Part shown: positions 25,335 to 33,718 of the stretch, piece by piece | Layout: each line of letters opens with the position of its first letter | Numbering within the stretch: position 1 is the stretch's first letter | Source: Marinomonas posidonica IVIA-Po-181 | Lineage (GTDB): Bacteria; Pseudomonadota; Gammaproteobacteria; Pseudomonadales; Marinomonadaceae | Direction of reading: 5' to 3' | Assembly: GCF_000214215.1 (NCBI RefSeq) | Contig: NC_015559.1 | Location: 1,674,001 to 1,738,000 of the forward strand | DNA: 64,000 nucleotides | Program-made: the position numbers and the translations under genes | The notes under the pieces: generated by a model | The model's database searches: none | Seen by the model: the letters and a program-made list of their open reading frames with translations, nothing else | Told to the model about the DNA's origin: nothing

Positions 25335-27029
25335 TTATACTTTGAATTGAGCTAGTCGCTCATTAAGGTTTGTAACCTCTTCAGCTATGCTGTAGTTGGC
25401 GGTTGCGACCTTGCCTGTGTCTTGGCTGGTTGTTTGAGAGATCTGACTAATGTTGTTAACGCGGTCGAGAATTTGCGTTGCTACTGATGATTGTTCCTCG
25501 GTCGCGGTGGCAATTTGCTGATTTAAATCCGCAATGTTATTCACCGCGCCAACCACTTCTTCAAAACGCTCTGCTGTCTTTCTGCCAATAACGGTGCAAT
25601 GTTCAGTGACTTCGATGCCTTTGTTCATACTGTCCATTGCGTCTTTTGCACCTGCTTGAAGATTTTCAACCAGATTTTGAATGTCGACTGTCGATGTCTG
25701 GGTTTTTTGTGCCAAAGAGCGAACTTCATCGGCAACCACGGCGAAACCTCGACCAGATTCTCCTGCGCGCGCGGCTTCTATGGCGGCATTCAGTGCTAGC
25801 AAATTGGTTTGTTCTGCAATGCCTTGGATCGTGTCTAACACGGCGCCGATGTTATCTGTTTCTTTGGCCAGATTGTCGATGCTGTGAGCCGTGGCTTGCA
25901 CGTCTTTTGATAATTGAGTGGTGATTCTTTGGTTTTCTTCTGCCGTCGATTTGCCTTGTTCAACGAGTTCCAACACCTCAGAGGCAACATTCGACGCGGA
26001 AACGGTATTTTTGGCGACTTCTTCCGTTGCGTCACTCATTTCGCTGACTGCGTCAGCCACAAGGCTGGTTTCCGTTTCTTGCTTGTCGACTGAGGCAAGG
26101 GTGTTTTTCACTATCACCGACGCTTTGGCTGAGTTGCTGTCTAAGCGCTTTGAAGACTCTGAAATACCAATAATGATGTTTTGGAGTTTGCTGATGAACT
26201 GGTCCAGTTTGTTCGCCACCTTTCCCACTTCATCGTTACGTTTGAAGTCCATTCGAAGGGTTAGGTCGCCATTGCCATTAACCAAATCATCTAAGCGTAC
26301 CAAAAGGTCTTTTAGTGGCCCAATGATAGAGCGACCAATGAAGACTGGAATGAGGATGCCCACTAGTATGGAAATCGCAATGACAGTCGCAATAACGTTG
26401 AGGGCATGTTGTTCATCGGCAAACGCGATGTTGGCGGAATCTAATGCAAACTGTTGAGATTCATTCAAAACCGAAATCATGTGTTTGTCTAATTGCTCAT
26501 TAGCATGCTCGATCTCTGCAATAGTGTTAAGGGCGTTTGTTATGCCGCTGCTCTTAATCGTCTGTAGAAAATCTATAATAGTGTGTTCTAATGCGAAGAA
26601 TTCAGATTCTATCTTGATAAATTCTTCTAGGATGACGTCATATTTTTGTTTTGCTTCAGCGCTTTCAAGATTTGACTGTAGTGTTTTAATGGTTTGATCA
26701 GCCATTATGATTTCGTCATGTAATTTTTTATTGTTTGTTTCTAACATCGCAATTAAGGCCACCGTTTCTTGTGATGTACCTTTGCCCTTGACTTCATCTA
26801 ATAGTGCATGAGAAATGACTTTTTCAACGGTGATGGCTTGTTGTAATTGGTGTTCTGTAACAAGGGTTAACGTGTTTGTTAGGGGAAGGTGGTCGTGTGC
26901 TATTTCTTTGATTTCATGGCCAATTTTTTGGAATTGGTTGATCGAAAAGCCGCCAACTACAATAATCAAGAGCAATTGAATAGCGCTCATTATGAAGAAT
27001 TTATGGGAAATTTTCAGCTTAGATATCAT
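25335..27029 (-). CDS. Methyl-accepting chemotaxis protein
   Basis: 564 residues. TM1 about 12-32, a helical periplasmic domain of about 180 residues, TM2 about 215-237, HAMP ([20 protein letters not shown]), methylation helices, and the signalling tip [23 protein letters not shown]. No tether pentapeptide at the end. Ligand unknown; the sensor domain differs from that of the receptor at 18279. It is flanked by umuD and the umuD remnant in direct orientation, which suggests the segment arrived or was rearranged as a block. Confidence 0.93.
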   Translation of the reverse strand: MISKLKISHKFFIMSAIQLLLIIVVGGFSINQFQKIGHEIKEIAHDHLPLTNTLTLVTEHQLQQAITVEKVISHALLDEVKGKGTSQETVALIAMLETNNKKLHDEIIMADQTIKTLQSNLESAEAKQKYDVILEEFIKIESEFFALEHTIIDFLQTIKSSGITNALNTIAEIEHANEQLDKHMISVLNESQQFALDSANIAFADEQHALNVIATVIAISILVGILIPVFIGRSIIGPLKDLLVRLDDLVNGNGDLTLRMDFKRNDEVGKVANKLDQFISKLQNIIIGISESSKRLDSNSAKASVIVKNTLASVDKQETETSLVADAVSEMSDATEEVAKNTVSASNVASEVLELVEQGKSTAEENQRITTQLSKDVQATAHSIDNLAKETDNIGAVLDTIQGIAEQTNLLALNAAIEAARAGESGRGFAVVADEVRSLAQKTQTSTVDIQNLVENLQAGAKDAMDSMNKGIEVTEHCTVIGRKTAERFEEVVGAVNNIADLNQQIATATEEQSSVATQILDRVNNISQISQTTSQDTGKVATANYSIAEEVTNLNERLAQFKV

Positions 27030-27488
27030 ATGAACTTCCTATTAGTTTAGAGCTATTTGATAATAAATATCGTAGTCATATTGTTGAGGTCATGCTTTAT
27101 ATAAACTTCATCGTAACCTTCTGAAAGTCAGCAACAAAGTTAGCAACAACAATGGCGTGTGCGTCCATGCGTGTGCGTCAATAAAGATATTAAACTTCTT
27201 AGCACGAGATGTACTTTTCTATTATGCGTAGTTCCTGAGTTTATTCTATAAGTGTTTGTTTTTATTTTGTAAACTTTAGTGTTTGGTTTTTACGCTATTG
27301 TTACTGTTATGAATTGTTATTTGTAAAACGGGCGTGAATAAAGGGGGTTGAAAAGACGCTCTTGATTGAGTTCTGAGATAATCTTTTGGCCTTGGTTCTA
27401 AATCTGCATTCTTCACAAAAATACACTTGGTCAATTCTGCCTATGAAACTATACTGTACGTTTATACAGTTTGGTTTGAGTGTTATAT
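27030..27488. other. Intergenic region upstream of umuD and the chemoreceptor gene
   Basis: 460 bases between divergent genes. The LexA box at 27454-27469 serves umuDC. A short GTGTGCGTC direct repeat occurs near 27158-27180. The chemoreceptor promoter must lie in the left part, but no clear sigma-28 or sigma-70 pair was identified. Confidence 0.4.
27454..27469 (+). promoter_or_regulatory. LexA (SOS) box of umuDC
   Basis: CTGT-N8-ACAG within TACTGTACGTTTATACAGT, a full match to the gammaproteobacterial LexA consensus, 20 bases before the umuD ATG. It predicts induction by DNA damage. Confidence 0.88.
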
Positions 27489-27938
27489 ATGCGTGTTACT
27501 TATCTTGGAGTGTCTGGCTCCGCCTCTTTTATTGCTGAAAATAGTGTGCAGATTCCTCTTTACAGCGACGCTGTGTCAGCAGGTTTTCCTTCTCCGGCAC
27601 AGGATTTCGTTGAACGGACGTTGGATTTGAATGAGTTGTGCATTCCTCACCCAAGTGCCACTTTTTTTGTACGAACTCAGGGTGATTCTATGATTGAAGC
27701 TGGGATTCACAGTGGTGATGTGCTGGTGGTGGATCGCTCATTAACGGCGCGCCATCGTGACACCATCATTGCTTGCCTGCATGGGGAAATGACCGTGAAG
27801 GTGTTGGAGTTGAAGCCGGATGTTTTATTACGTCCTAAAAATAAGGCTTATAAAGCAATACCAATCACGGAAGAATCGGAGTTTGAGGTGTTTGGCGTTG
27901 TTACCAGTGTGATTCGTAAGCTAGAGCGCGGTGCATGA
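27489..27938 (+). CDS. umuD: UmuD-type translesion polymerase accessory protein
   Basis: Start at ATG 27489; a GTG nine bases earlier is less likely. 149 residues. The self-cleavage site is Ala31-Gly32 in S-A-G-F-P-S-P-A, with Ser67 in G-D-S-M and Lys104 in T-V-K-V-L-E as the catalytic pair. RecA filaments would trigger cleavage to UmuD', which joins UmuC to form polymerase V. The stop overlaps the umuC start (ATGA), and a LexA box precedes it. Confidence 0.93.
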   Translation: MRVTYLGVSGSASFIAENSVQIPLYSDAVSAGFPSPAQDFVERTLDLNELCIPHPSATFFVRTQGDSMIEAGIHSGDVLVVDRSLTARHRDTIIACLHGEMTVKVLELKPDVLLRPKNKAYKAIPITEESEFEVFGVVTSVIRKLERGA

Positions 27939-29206
27939 AAAATGTGTTTGCTCTGGTGGACTGTAATAACTTTTACGCCAGTTGTGAGACTTTATTCCGG
28001 CCTGATTTAAAACATAAACCCGTGGTGGTTTTATCCAATAATGATGGTTGTGTGGTGGCTCGTTCTAAGGCGGTCAAGGCGCTCGGCTTAAAAATGGGCG
28101 TGCCTTTGTTTCAAGTTCAGGCCGCAATAAAGCAGCATAATATTGTGTGTTTTTCATCGAATTATGCGCTGTACGCTGATATGTCGAATCGAGTGATGAC
28201 CTTGCTGGAAGAGCAAGCGCCGCGAGTGGAGATTTACTCCATTGATGAAGCTTTTTTGGACTTGTCTGGTGTTGAGATGGTGACAGACGTATTAAGTTTT
28301 AGTCGAGGTGTGAAGGCCAAGGTTGATCAATGGACGGGGATTACGGTTGGCATTGGCATTGCGCCAACCAAGACGCTGGCAAAATTAGCCAATTATGCCG
28401 CCAAGACCTATCCGGCCACGGGTTCTGTTGTGGACTTGATGGATAGGGAGAGGCAACAGCGGTTACTGGCGTTGGTCGATGTTAGTGAGGTGTGGGGCGT
28501 GGGGCGCCGTATGACGGCTAAATTGCGCGCCAAAGGAGTGAAGACGGCATTGGAACTAGCTAACACGGATCCCAAGCGGATTCGAAGAGAGTTTTCCGTG
28601 GTATTGGAACGTACCGTGCGTGAATTAAATGGCGTGTCGTGTTTGGACTTGGAGTGTGTAAGGCCAACCAAGCAGCAAATTATTTGCAGCCGTTCTTTTG
28701 GCCATAAGGTGACAGAAAAGCAGACTCTAAGGGAAGCCATTGCAAAGTACACGACGAGGGCCGCGGAAAAGCTCAGAGGGGAGCGACGCCTCTGTCGGGT
28801 AGTGAGTGTGTTTATTCGTACCAGTCCACACATTCCGCATGAGCCCTTTTACGCCAAAACCTTATCGGTTGAGTTACCCAATCCTAGTGACGATACACGG
28901 GATTTGTTGGAAGTGGTCAATGTGATTTTCAATCGTATTTGGCGGTCTGGGTTTCGTTATATGAAGGCTGGGGTGATGCTGTCGGATTTTTATGAACACG
29001 GTGCCTTTTCCACAGACCTTTTTCATTCAGCCACCAATAGAGCCAACTCAAAGGCCTTGATGGCGGTTGTTGATGACATTAACCGCAGTGGTTTGGGAAA
29101 TGTGTTTTTTGCCTCTCAGGGGGTATCGCCGCAATGGTCAATGAAACGGGAACATCTGTCGCCTTGCTATACTACGCGATGGGAGGATTTGCCCCTGGTG
29201 CGATGA
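27935..29206 (+). CDS. umuC: UmuC, DNA polymerase V catalytic subunit
   Basis: 423 residues. F-A-L-V-D-C-N-N-F-Y-A-S-C-E (motif I with the first catalytic Asp), the steric-gate region, Y-S-I-D-E-A-F-L-D-L-S-G (the S-I-D-E catalytic motif), G-I-G-I-A-P-T-K-T-L-A-K and the helix-hairpin-helix W-G-V-G-R-R-M-T define the Y-family UmuC subgroup. It copies past DNA lesions at the cost of mutations. Four-base overlap with umuD. Confidence 0.95.
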   Translation: MKNVFALVDCNNFYASCETLFRPDLKHKPVVVLSNNDGCVVARSKAVKALGLKMGVPLFQVQAAIKQHNIVCFSSNYALYADMSNRVMTLLEEQAPRVEIYSIDEAFLDLSGVEMVTDVLSFSRGVKAKVDQWTGITVGIGIAPTKTLAKLANYAAKTYPATGSVVDLMDRERQQRLLALVDVSEVWGVGRRMTAKLRAKGVKTALELANTDPKRIRREFSVVLERTVRELNGVSCLDLECVRPTKQQIICSRSFGHKVTEKQTLREAIAKYTTRAAEKLRGERRLCRVVSVFIRTSPHIPHEPFYAKTLSVELPNPSDDTRDLLEVVNVIFNRIWRSGFRYMKAGVMLSDFYEHGAFSTDLFHSATNRANSKALMAVVDDINRSGLGNVFFASQGVSPQWSMKREHLSPCYTTRWEDLPLVR

Positions 29207-29385
29207 TTGAGCCGAATGGGCCTGAGGATCGTTTTAATGGCGTGATTGATTCGTCCGGTTAACATCAACATGGGGTGTATCTAAGTTGATGATAATGATC
29301 ATGAAAATGAGATTGAGTTTACAAATGTGGCCATAAGAAAAGCATGCAAAAGTAAACTTTCATTTTGTTTGAGCGGCTGGGTGTG

Positions 29386-29412
29386 AAAAAAGCGAGGCAA
29401 GCTCGCTTTTTT
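29386..29412. terminator. Bidirectional terminator between umuC and the second repressor gene
   Basis: AAAAAAGCGAG (29386-29396), loop GCAAG, CTCGCTTTTTT (29402-29412): A run on the left, T run on the right, so it can end both converging transcripts. Confidence 0.85.
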
Positions 29413-29436
29413 ATTCGAGAGACTTGGTTGGATGAT

Positions 29437-30093
29437 TTACAGTTTTAATCTGGCTTCTCTGACAACACCAATTACCCGACAGTTGTTTGTGACTTCGATT
29501 GGTCGGTAATTTGGGTTCAGTGGTTTGAGGTAAGTTTGGCCTGCATCAATGATTAATTTCTTGAAGGTCACTTCTTTTGTGGCGCTGACCTTTGCTACCA
29601 CCAGGTCACCGTTTTGAGCTTGCATGCAAGGGTCAACCAAGATGATGTGAGCTTCGCTAATGCTATGACCAACAGGAGACACCATACTGTCGCCTGTGAC
29701 TTTAAGCCAGAACGCCTGATGACTAATGGCTGCTGGGGCGTATTCCCACTCTAATTGTTCTTTAAGGCTTGCTTTGTCGGTAAAGTCACGCCAAGTTTCA
29801 GCTTGCTCGTGGCTGATAATAGGAACTTGTTTGCTGATAAAGCTGGGGTTGAAAGAAGTATCATGCTGTGGATGGGATGAAGTTTGTCGGCTGGCCGACA
29901 CGCCACCAAATAACCAGTTAGCATCACATTGTAACGCTTTTGTGAGTGGGATGATGTATTTACCACCAGGCGATGAAATGCCGTTTAGCCATTGGCTAAC
30001 CGATCCTTTGGTCGCACCTGTCATTTTTGTTAGGTCAACGGCTCTAAGGTGGTGTTCTGTCATTTTCTGTCGAATGCGATCTGAAATATCCAT
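29437..30093 (-). CDS. Second phage-type repressor: HTH plus S24 peptidase domain
   Basis: 218 residues. HTH at about 18-42 (A-V-D-L-T-K-M-T-G-A-T-K-G-S-V-S-Q-W-L-N-G). S24 domain from about 90, with V-P-I-I-S at 90-94, Ser136 in G-D-S-M and Lys178 in V-T-F-K. Where cleavable repressors have Q-A-G-x-W this one has Q-A-E-T-W (97-101): the Gly of the scissile bond is Glu, so RecA-dependent self-cleavage is probably lost. The C-terminal third is close to that of the repressor at 4134 (Y-L-K-P-L-N-x-N-Y), so they are paralogues. Faces a broken cro-like gene. Confidence 0.85.
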   Translation of the reverse strand: MDISDRIRQKMTEHHLRAVDLTKMTGATKGSVSQWLNGISSPGGKYIIPLTKALQCDANWLFGGVSASRQTSSHPQHDTSFNPSFISKQVPIISHEQAETWRDFTDKASLKEQLEWEYAPAAISHQAFWLKVTGDSMVSPVGHSISEAHIILVDPCMQAQNGDLVVAKVSATKEVTFKKLIIDAGQTYLKPLNPNYRPIEVTNNCRVIGVVREARLKL

Positions 30094-30186
30094 GTTAAGA
30101 ATACTAAACCAATTTGAGTTTATTTTTATTCATTTGTTTCGTTTAAAAAATTAAACTTTTAACTTTGTGGTTGAGATGAAGGGCAT
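30094..30186. promoter_or_regulatory. Possible operators of the second repressor
   Basis: TAAAC-N8-GTTTA at 30105-30122 and the near-palindrome GTTTAAAAAATTAAAC at 30141-30156 lie between the repressor start and the cro remnant. Their sequence differs from the ACAR-N6-YTGT sites of the first switch, so the specificities probably differ. AT-rich sequence makes chance likely. Confidence 0.3.
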
Positions 30187-30330
30187 ATGAGGAAAAAAAC
30201 CATTCGTTATTTTGGTACTCAGTCGCTGCTCGTTAGCATGTTGAATTTCTCTAACCGTTCTGTTTTTCAATGAGGTTGTGTGCTCCTAGAAAAGCCAGTA
30301 CCAAGTACTGCGTATCGAGAAACTCACTAA
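30187..30330 (+). pseudogene. Decayed cro-like gene opposite the second repressor
   Basis: ATG at 30187 after AAGGG. The 28 residues before a TGA (30271-30273) read I-R-Y-F-G-T-Q-S-L-L-V-S-M-L-N-F-S-N-R-S-V-F-Q, matching position by position the V-V-G-S-Q-T-G-L-A-K-I-L-G-V-N-Q-S-H-V-W-N of the intact Cro-like protein at 4844. The TGA stands where the family has a conserved Trp (TGG), and the frame goes on with K-P-V-P-S-T-A-Y-R-E before a TAA. Distance to the repressor start is 93 bp, against 86 bp in the intact pair. Confidence 0.6.
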
Positions 30331-30576
30331 GCGTAATGAAACAATCCTAAGCTATACCGTCGCTAACTTGTACATTCATTCTGTGAAGTTTATGAGGCAT
30401 TTTGTGTTTTAAGGTAGGGAAGGTTGAGTGATCAAAAGAAAAAAGCACATTAAGATGCAAGCGTGAGGCATCATACTAGGGTGAAGAAAGTGTCAAAAGA
30501 AAAGCCAACATGTTTAACATGTTGGCTTTTCTATGGCATCAGCGCTTTAGAAATAGATGACCAAGAGTCGACCTAG
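30331..30576. other. Intergenic remainder after the cro remnant
   Basis: Nothing recognised apart from the leuA terminator at 30498-30532. Confidence 0.4.
30498..30532 (-). terminator. Terminator of leuA
   Basis: AGAAAAGCCAACATG (30498-30512) pairs with CATGTTGGCTTTTCT (30518-30532); on the minus strand the stem ends in TTTTCTTTTG. It lies 45 bases past the leuA stop. Confidence 0.8.
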
Positions 30577-32250
30577 TTAAGCGACATTGGCGTCCGTATT
30601 CTGTAGGATTTTCTGGTTTACGGTTGCCATTAAGGCCTGCACTGAGGCCGAAACGATATCACTATCGATGGCAACACCATTGAATCGATCACCATCGATA
30701 TTGGCTTGCACATATGCGATGGCTTGTGAATCGCTGCCGACGGTTAGAGCGTGCTCTTGATACTGGATAATATCAACGCGCATGCCAAAGTGTTTGCCCA
30801 AGGCTTCACTGAAAGCAGACAACGCGCCATTGCCTGTACCGGTAATGTTTATCACGCCCGAATCACTGTTTAGCTCAGCATGAACCGTATCCACATCGTC
30901 TTTGGCGTGATCGTATTTACCCAGTTGGTAAGGTTTATCACCTGTCATAAAGCGGGACTCAAATAAGCCTTTCATTGATTCGGCATTCACCACGCCACCA
31001 TCTTGTTCAGCAAACTGTTGTACGATCGGACTGAACTCAACTTGCAACCAGCGAGGCAATGCCAAGCCATATTCTTGCTCAAGAGTATAAGCCACACCAC
31101 CTTTACCAGATTGGCTGTTGACGCGAATGACTTCTTGGTAACTGCGACCAACATCACGAGGATCGATTGGCAAGTAGGCCACGTCCCAAGGTTTGTCATC
31201 GGTCTGATTTGCCAAACATTTTTTGATGGCGTCTTGGTGAGAGCCAGAGAAAGCGGTAAACACCAATTCGCCTGCGTAAGGGTGGCGCGGGTGAACTTGT
31301 AATAAGGTGCAAGCTTGGACGACACTTATGATGCGGTCCATATCGCCTAATGCTAACTCTGGATCAATGCCTTGGCTGTACATGTTCATGGCCATGGTGA
31401 CCACGTCCATGTTGCCGGTTCTTTCGCCATTGCCTAACAAGGTGCCTTCGATGCGATCGGCACCCGCCATCAAGCCAAGTTCTGCCGCCGCCACACCACA
31501 ACCTCGGTCGTTGTGAGTGTGTAAGCTGATGATCATGCTGTCACGTTGTTTCACATTGCGACAGAAGTATTCGATTTGGTCAGCAAAACGATTTGGCGTG
31601 GCCACTTCGACTGTGGCTGGTAGGTTAATAATGGCTTTGTTATCCGGTGTTGGTTGCCATACGTCGATGACGGCATCAACGACTTCAATGGCGAAATCGG
31701 TTTCGGTGCCGGTGAAACTTTCAGGTGAGTATTGAAATACCCATTCCGTTTCTGGGTGTTTCGCCGCATGTTCTTTAACACATTGAGCGCCTTTCACGGC
31801 AATCTCTTTGATGCCGTCTTTGCCCAAGCGGAAGACTTGCTCACGCTGAGTTTTAGAGGTTGAGTTGTAAACGTGTACGATGGCTTTTTTCGCGCCTTTT
31901 AGTGACTCATAAGTACGCTCAATCAATTCTGGGCGTGCTTGCGTTAAGACTTGAATGTAGACATCGTCAGGAACTTGGTTTTCTTCAATTAACCAACGGA
32001 CGAAGTCGAAATCCAATTGCGATGCGGCCGGGAAACCCACTTCGATCTCTTTGAAGCCTACGTCCACAAGCAGGGCGAAGAATTGTTTCTTTTGTTCCAC
32101 TGTCATTGGTTCAACCAGTGCTTGGTTGCCATCGCGCAGGTCAACGCTTGACCAAATTGGGGCGCTGGTGATTTCTTGGTCAGGCCAAGTGCGATTCTCA
32201 ATGGCGACAGGCTCGAATGCTCTGTACTTAGTGTGATCAAAAGAGGTCAT
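30577..32250 (-). CDS. leuA: 2-isopropylmalate synthase
   Basis: 557 residues, the long LeuA type with a C-terminal regulatory domain. W-S-S-V-D-L-R-D-G-N-Q-A-L opens the TIM barrel, S-L-H-T-H-N-D-R-G-C-G supplies the metal His pair, and G-N-G-E-R-T-G-N is conserved. It condenses acetyl-CoA with 2-oxoisovalerate, the first step to leucine. Residues from about 430 form the leucine-feedback domain. Divergent from an Lrp-type regulator with 214 bp between; no leader peptide rich in Leu codons was seen, so Lrp control is the simplest idea. Confidence 0.95.
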   Translation of the reverse strand: MTSFDHTKYRAFEPVAIENRTWPDQEITSAPIWSSVDLRDGNQALVEPMTVEQKKQFFALLVDVGFKEIEVGFPAASQLDFDFVRWLIEENQVPDDVYIQVLTQARPELIERTYESLKGAKKAIVHVYNSTSKTQREQVFRLGKDGIKEIAVKGAQCVKEHAAKHPETEWVFQYSPESFTGTETDFAIEVVDAVIDVWQPTPDNKAIINLPATVEVATPNRFADQIEYFCRNVKQRDSMIISLHTHNDRGCGVAAAELGLMAGADRIEGTLLGNGERTGNMDVVTMAMNMYSQGIDPELALGDMDRIISVVQACTLLQVHPRHPYAGELVFTAFSGSHQDAIKKCLANQTDDKPWDVAYLPIDPRDVGRSYQEVIRVNSQSGKGGVAYTLEQEYGLALPRWLQVEFSPIVQQFAEQDGGVVNAESMKGLFESRFMTGDKPYQLGKYDHAKDDVDTVHAELNSDSGVINITGTGNGALSAFSEALGKHFGMRVDIIQYQEHALTVGSDSQAIAYVQANIDGDRFNGVAIDSDIVSASVQALMATVNQKILQNTDANVA

Positions 32251-32464
32251 GATCTTTCCCTTCTTATGTTAAGGAGCGGATAAGCTCCGGTTTGAAACAG
32301 ATAGTATTGAAAAAGATTTATGCGTTACTTTTTCAGGCTTTTCTCTATGTTTCTATCATAGCGAATTTTTTAGGGTAAAAGATTGCGTTTTTTATGGAAG
32401 TTTTGGTCCAAATGGCAGTATATTGCGTATATGTAAAATAATTTAGCAATATAAGGCGGATGTT

Positions 32465-32938
32465 TTGGGTTTTGATAAGATTGATTTGAATATTTTACGT
32501 GAGTTACAGCAAGATTCTAGCTTAACAAATCAGGAGTTGGCCGACCGAGTTGGCTTGTCTGCGTCGCCTTGTCTGCGTCGTGTGAAGGCTTTAGAAGAAT
32601 CGGGTGTGATTGATCGTAGCGTTACCTTGCTGGATCAAAAGAAACTGGGTCTAAAGCTGACGGCTTTTCTACAAATTAGCATGGACCGACACACACCAGA
32701 TCGTTTTAGTGTGTTTGAAGAGCAGGTTGATTGTTTTCCAGAGGTCAGAAATTGCAACTTGGTTACAGGTCAGAACTGTGACTACCTATTAGAGGTTGTG
32801 GTGGAAGATATGGAAAAATATCATGACTTTCTATTGGGAAAATTAACACGAATTCCTGGTGTAACCGGTGTGCAATCTAGTTTTCTATTGCGCAGTGTAA
32901 AAGAGAGCACTTCTTTACCCCTAGAGCATTTGATGTAA
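32465..32938 (+). CDS. Lrp/AsnC family transcriptional regulator
   Basis: 157 residues from TTG 32465 after AAGGCGGA. N-terminal winged HTH (I-L-R-E-L-Q-Q-D-S-S-L-T-N-Q-E-L-A-D-R-V-G-L-S-A-S-P-C in pieces) and a C-terminal RAM domain (about 75-145; N-L-V-T-G-Q-N-C-D-Y-L-L-E-V-V) that binds amino acids. Members control amino acid synthesis, transport or breakdown, often of a divergent neighbour; here that is leuA. Not the global Lrp with certainty. Confidence 0.9.
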   Translation: MGFDKIDLNILRELQQDSSLTNQELADRVGLSASPCLRRVKALEESGVIDRSVTLLDQKKLGLKLTAFLQISMDRHTPDRFSVFEEQVDCFPEVRNCNLVTGQNCDYLLEVVVEDMEKYHDFLLGKLTRIPGVTGVQSSFLLRSVKESTSLPLEHLM

Positions 32939-33035
32939 TGGGATATTTCCAAGCTAAAGCATTGATTTTTTCATATTTGACCAAATGTAAGGGCGTTATA
33001 CTTTGCGTCATAAATAATCCCTAGAGAGAGCAGTA

Positions 33036-33641
33036 ATGACAGATTTAACCATTAAGCGTCGCGTGATGATCCCAGTTCGGGCGGGCGACGTGAGTGCTGA
33101 GTTTATTTCCTTTGATGGTGATGATTCAGGCAAAGAGCACATAGGGATATTTTTTGAAGGACAACAGCAGCAAGAGGACCATGTGCCACTGGTTCGTTTG
33201 CATTCAGAGTGCTTAACCGGAGATGTGTTTGGCTCTGGTCGTTGTGACTGTGGTGAGCAGCTTGATGAAGCCATTGACCGTATTAATGAAGAAGGCGGTT
33301 ACATTCTGTACCTTCGTCAGGAAGGTCGTGGCATTGGTTTGTATGCAAAGTTAGAAGCGTATGCTTTGCAGGATCAAGGTTATGATACTTATCAAGCCAA
33401 TGAAATGTTGCATTTACCAGACGATGGTCGTGATTTTGGTGTCGCCGCAGATATGTTACTCGCGTTAGGTGTGAGTAAGGTTAGGTTATTGACAAACAAT
33501 CCAGATAAGGCTCAACAATTGAAAGAGCATGGCATTGATGTGGTTGAGTTGGTGCCAACGAAAGTGCATGTAAATCAGCATAACCGTCAGTACCTAGAAA
33601 CCAAAGCGAAGCGTAAACAACACACTTTAAAGTTTGATTAG
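33036..33641 (+). CDS. ribA: GTP cyclohydrolase II
   Basis: 201 residues, the stand-alone Rib[21 protein letters not shown] carries the zinc Cys residues, [10 protein letters not shown] the pyrophosphate site, and R-L-L-T-N-N-P-D-K the GTP-binding end. It makes the first pyrimidine of riboflavin synthesis from GTP. Monocistronic with its own terminator; no FMN riboswitch seen in the 97 bases upstream. Confidence 0.95.
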   Translation: MTDLTIKRRVMIPVRAGDVSAEFISFDGDDSGKEHIGIFFEGQQQQEDHVPLVRLHSECLTGDVFGSGRCDCGEQLDEAIDRINEEGGYILYLRQEGRGIGLYAKLEAYALQDQGYDTYQANEMLHLPDDGRDFGVAADMLLALGVSKVRLLTNNPDKAQQLKEHGIDVVELVPTKVHVNQHNRQYLETKAKRKQHTLKFD

Positions 33642-33659
33642 CGCTTCTTTAAGGTCAAA

Positions 33660-33686
33660 AAATACCGTCATAAGGACGGTATTTTT
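33660..33686. terminator. Bidirectional terminator of ribA and the helicase gene
   Basis: AAATACCGTC (33660-33669), loop ATAAG, GACGGTATTT plus T run. The A run on the left gives six T residues on the minus strand, so it can also end the helicase transcript. Confidence 0.85.
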
Positions 33687-33718
33687 GTCTAGAAAAGCTG
33701 GCAAGTAGGGTGTCTCTC

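Noticed and set aside
25163-25345. 60-codon open frame between the kinase and chemoreceptor genes
   Set aside because: No ribosome site, and it runs through the chemoreceptor terminator and its stop codon.
29285-29310. Fur-like sequence GATAATGATCATGAAAATG
   Set aside because: It lies after umuC in front of a terminator, with no gene start nearby to control.
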